Assembly (NCBI GenBank): GCA_016795255.1
Contig: JAEUIB010000710.1
Span: 1-6,593 of the forward strand
Source of the DNA: Planctomycetota bacterium
GTDB lineage: Bacteria; Planctomycetota; B15-G4; JADJEK01
DNA length: 6,593 bases
Direction: 5' to 3'
Positions 4,946 through 6,593 of the stretch are shown here, piece by piece. Position 1 is the first letter of the stretch; each line of letters opens with the position of its first letter. The position numbers and the translations under genes are program-made. A model generated the notes under the pieces. It saw nothing but the letters and a program-made list of their open reading frames with translations. It was not told the DNA's origin and ran no database searches.

Positions 4946-6025
4946 TCAGTCGAGCCGCTTGCGGAACCGCACCGTGCCGATGACGAACAGCGTCACGCCG
5001 ATCGCGGTGAGCGCGAGCACGTCGTTCGTCAGGTCGGTGAACGTCGCGCCGCGCAGAACGACGCCGCGCAGGATGTTGACGAAGTACGTCGTCGGCAGCA
5101 CGAACGTGAACGCGTAGATCGGCTCCGGCATCGACTCGCGCGGGAACGCGAAGCCCGACAGCAGGATCGACGGCAGCATCACCGCGAACGCGATCAGCAT
5201 CGCGTGGAGTTGCGTGCGCGCGAACGTCGAGATCACGAGCCCGAGCGCGAGGCACGTGACCAGGTAGAGCAAGGTCAGCGTCGTCAACGTTCCGAGGTCG
5301 CCGCGGATCGGCACCTGGAACACGACGACCATCGCCGCGTAGACGATCGCCGCGGCGACGCAGCCGATGACGAGGAACGGCAGCAGCTTGCCGGCCATCA
5401 ATCCGGCGCGGGTGACCGGCGTGACGAGCAGCTGTTCGAGCGTGCCCGCCTCGCGCTCTTTCACGACGGCGAACGCGGTCAGCATCGTCAGCACGACTTG
5501 GAAGATCACCGCCGCGAGGCCGGGCACGTAGAACATCGCGCTGCGGCCTTCCTCGTTGAACAACGTGCGCGGCCGCACGTCGAACGCCGGAGCGGTCCGC
5601 GACGTCGCGAGCAGCATCGCGGTGTTCTGCGCGCGCGTCGACACCGTCGGGTCCGAGCCGTCGACGAGCACTTGCACGCGCGGCGGCTCGCCGCTGATCG
5701 GCGTCTCGGCGAAGCGCCGGTCGATGACGACGCCGACGCGCGCGCGGCCCGAACGCAGCGCCGCCAGCACGTCGTCGATCGACGTCGCGGACTCGGTGAT
5801 CGCGAAGTACTCGGTGTTGACCAAGGACTCGACGTACGCGCGGCTCTGCGCCGTCTTCGAGCCGTCGAGCACGATCGTCTTGATGTGGCGGACGTCGGTG
5901 TCGATCGCGTACCCGAACACCGTGAGCTGCACGATCGGGATGAACAGCGCGAGCACGAACGTCGCGGGATCGCGGACGACGTGGCGGGCCTCCTTGTAGA
6001 AGATCGCGGCCAGCCCTCTAAACAC
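4946..6025 (-). CDS. ABC-2 type exporter permease, YbhS/YhhJ-like
   Basis: This 359-residue inner-membrane protein has the classic ABC-2 permease plan. One N-terminal membrane segment (about 21-41) is followed by a large external domain (42-165), then five more segments (about 167-187, 212-236, 246-267, 275-295, 336-353). The cytoplasmic coupling motif KEREAGTLEQLLVTP (189-203) follows the second segment, and SGFAFPRESMP (290-300) and PTTYFVNILRGVVLRG (311-326) are typical of the YbhS/YhhJ/RbbA-associated group. The start is GTG 6025-6023 inside the end of the ATPase gene, an 8-nt overlap, with GGAGG 4 nt upstream, so translation is probably coupled. It should dimerise with the ATPase to export a drug, lipid or other hydrophobic molecule; the substrate cannot be inferred. 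A membrane fusion protein often sits upstream of such pairs, here outside the window. Confidence 0.93.
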   Translation of the reverse strand: MFRGLAAIFYKEARHVVRDPATFVLALFIPIVQLTVFGYAIDTDVRHIKTIVLDGSKTAQSRAYVESLVNTEYFAITESATSIDDVLAALRSGRARVGVVIDRRFAETPISGEPPRVQVLVDGSDPTVSTRAQNTAMLLATSRTAPAFDVRPRTLFNEEGRSAMFYVPGLAAVIFQVVLTMLTAFAVVKEREAGTLEQLLVTPVTRAGLMAGKLLPFLVIGCVAAAIVYAAMVVVFQVPIRGDLGTLTTLTLLYLVTCLALGLVISTFARTQLHAMLIAFAVMLPSILLSGFAFPRESMPEPIYAFTFVLPTTYFVNILRGVVLRGATFTDLTNDVLALTAIGVTLFVIGTVRFRKRLD

Positions 6026-6593
6026 GGTTCCTCCGCGCCATCGTGACGAACACGTCCTCGAGGTTCGGCTCGGCGCCTTCGACCTGCGCGCGCGCGAGAC
6101 CGGCCCGATCGAGTCGGGCGACGAGCTCCGCGTCGGGAAGCTCGTTCGCGACGACGGCGTGGACTTCCGCGCCGAACACCGTGGCTTCGTGGACGTCCTT
6201 CATCGCGCTGAGCGCGCGCAGCACGTGCGTCGCGTTCGGTCCGCGGACGAGCACGCGCCGCTGGTTCGGCAGCGTCAGGTCGGGCCGCGCCTTGAGCTCG
6301 TCCGGCGTGCCGTCGACGAGGATCCTGCCGTAATGGACGTAGGCGACGCGGTCGCAGCGTTCGGCCTCGTCCATGTAATGCGTCGTGACGAACAGCGTCG
6401 TGCCGTCGGCGGCGAGCTCGAACAGGAGATTCCACAGTTCGCGGCGCGCGACCGGATCGATGCCGGCCGTCGGTTCGTCGAGGAACAACACGTCCGGCCG
6501 ATGCAGCAGCGCGCAGCCGAGCGCGAGGCGCTGCCGCCAGCCGCCCGACAGGTTCTGCGCGTAGCGCTCGCGGTACGGCGCGAGATGCAGGCG
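6018..6593 (-). CDS. ABC transporter ATP-binding protein, YbhF-like (C-terminal part)
   Basis: The gene enters from the right edge; the last 191 residues are visible, so Walker A and the Q-loop lie outside. From the edge inwards one reads the signature NLSGGWRQRLALGCALLH, Walker B VLFLDEPT with the D-loop AGIDP, and the switch histidine in TTHYMDEAERCDRVAY, all intact. The signature is the WRQRLAL form found in YbhF and YhiH rather than the commoner MKQR form. After the nucleotide-binding core comes GRILVDGTPDEL and a C-terminal extension of about 95 residues ending EPNLEDVFVTMARR, the usual end of the DrrA/CcmA-like ATPases. A GTG at 6491 within Walker B is only an internal valine codon. The stop (6020-6018) overlaps the permease start, making one operon. 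It powers export through the neighbouring permease. Confidence 0.93.
   Translation of the reverse strand, partial: RLHLAPYRERYAQNLSGGWRQRLALGCALLHRPDVLFLDEPTAGIDPVARRELWNLLFELAADGTTLFVTTHYMDEAERCDRVAYVHYGRILVDGTPDELKARPDLTLPNQRRVLVRGPNATHVLRALSAMKDVHEATVFGAEVHAVVANELPDAELVARLDRAGLARAQVEGAEPNLEDVFVTMARRNRV

Noticed and set aside
6018..6491. Independent 157-residue protein starting at GTG 6491
   Set aside because: The GTG is the valine codon of Walker B; the frame continues upstream with the ABC signature to the window edge.

Overview
The window is high-GC bacterial chromosome with short intergenic gaps. A Tat-exported lipoprotein reductase, an exported FG-GAP beta-propeller protein and palindromic intergenic repeats fit an environmental Gram-negative such as a Planctomycetota or Myxococcota member. 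That placement is an impression from gene style; no marker gene here settles it.

Layout. (a) 1-488, minus: the N-terminal 162 residues of a Tat-lipoprotein NAD(P)-binding epimerase/reductase (SDR superfamily), cut by the left edge. (b) 622-2172, plus, divergent from (a): a secreted 516-residue FG-GAP protein made of seven repeats, cut so that its two ends would close a seven-bladed propeller. A strong hairpin at 2180-2227 separates it from the convergent gene. (c) 3778-2233, minus: a two-gene unit of a YcaC-type isochorismatase-family hydrolase followed by a pirin (quercetinase-like cupin). The hydrolase lacks its expected stop and looks frameshifted at a 4-bp tandem repeat just before the pirin start. 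(d) 3899-4225, plus: an HxlR-family winged-helix regulator divergent from (c), with a perfect 7-4-7 palindrome in the shared intergenic region. Together (c) and (d) look like a small self-contained electrophile or quinone stress module. (e) 4245-4739, plus: an unrecognised membrane-anchored or exported protein, bracketed by two related GGGTCAG repeat sequences. (f) 4743-4861: a cluster of long perfect or near-perfect palindromes resembling REP-type elements. (g) 6593-4946, minus: the ATPase (C-terminal part) and the permease of an ABC-2 exporter of the YbhF/YbhS type, translationally coupled by an 8-nt overlap.

No tRNA, rRNA, CRISPR array or insertion sequence was seen. Nothing amounts to a clearly new system. 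The points most worth checking are the propeller closure, the lost stop codon between hydrolase and pirin, the palindrome of the HxlR module and the palindromic repeat cluster.
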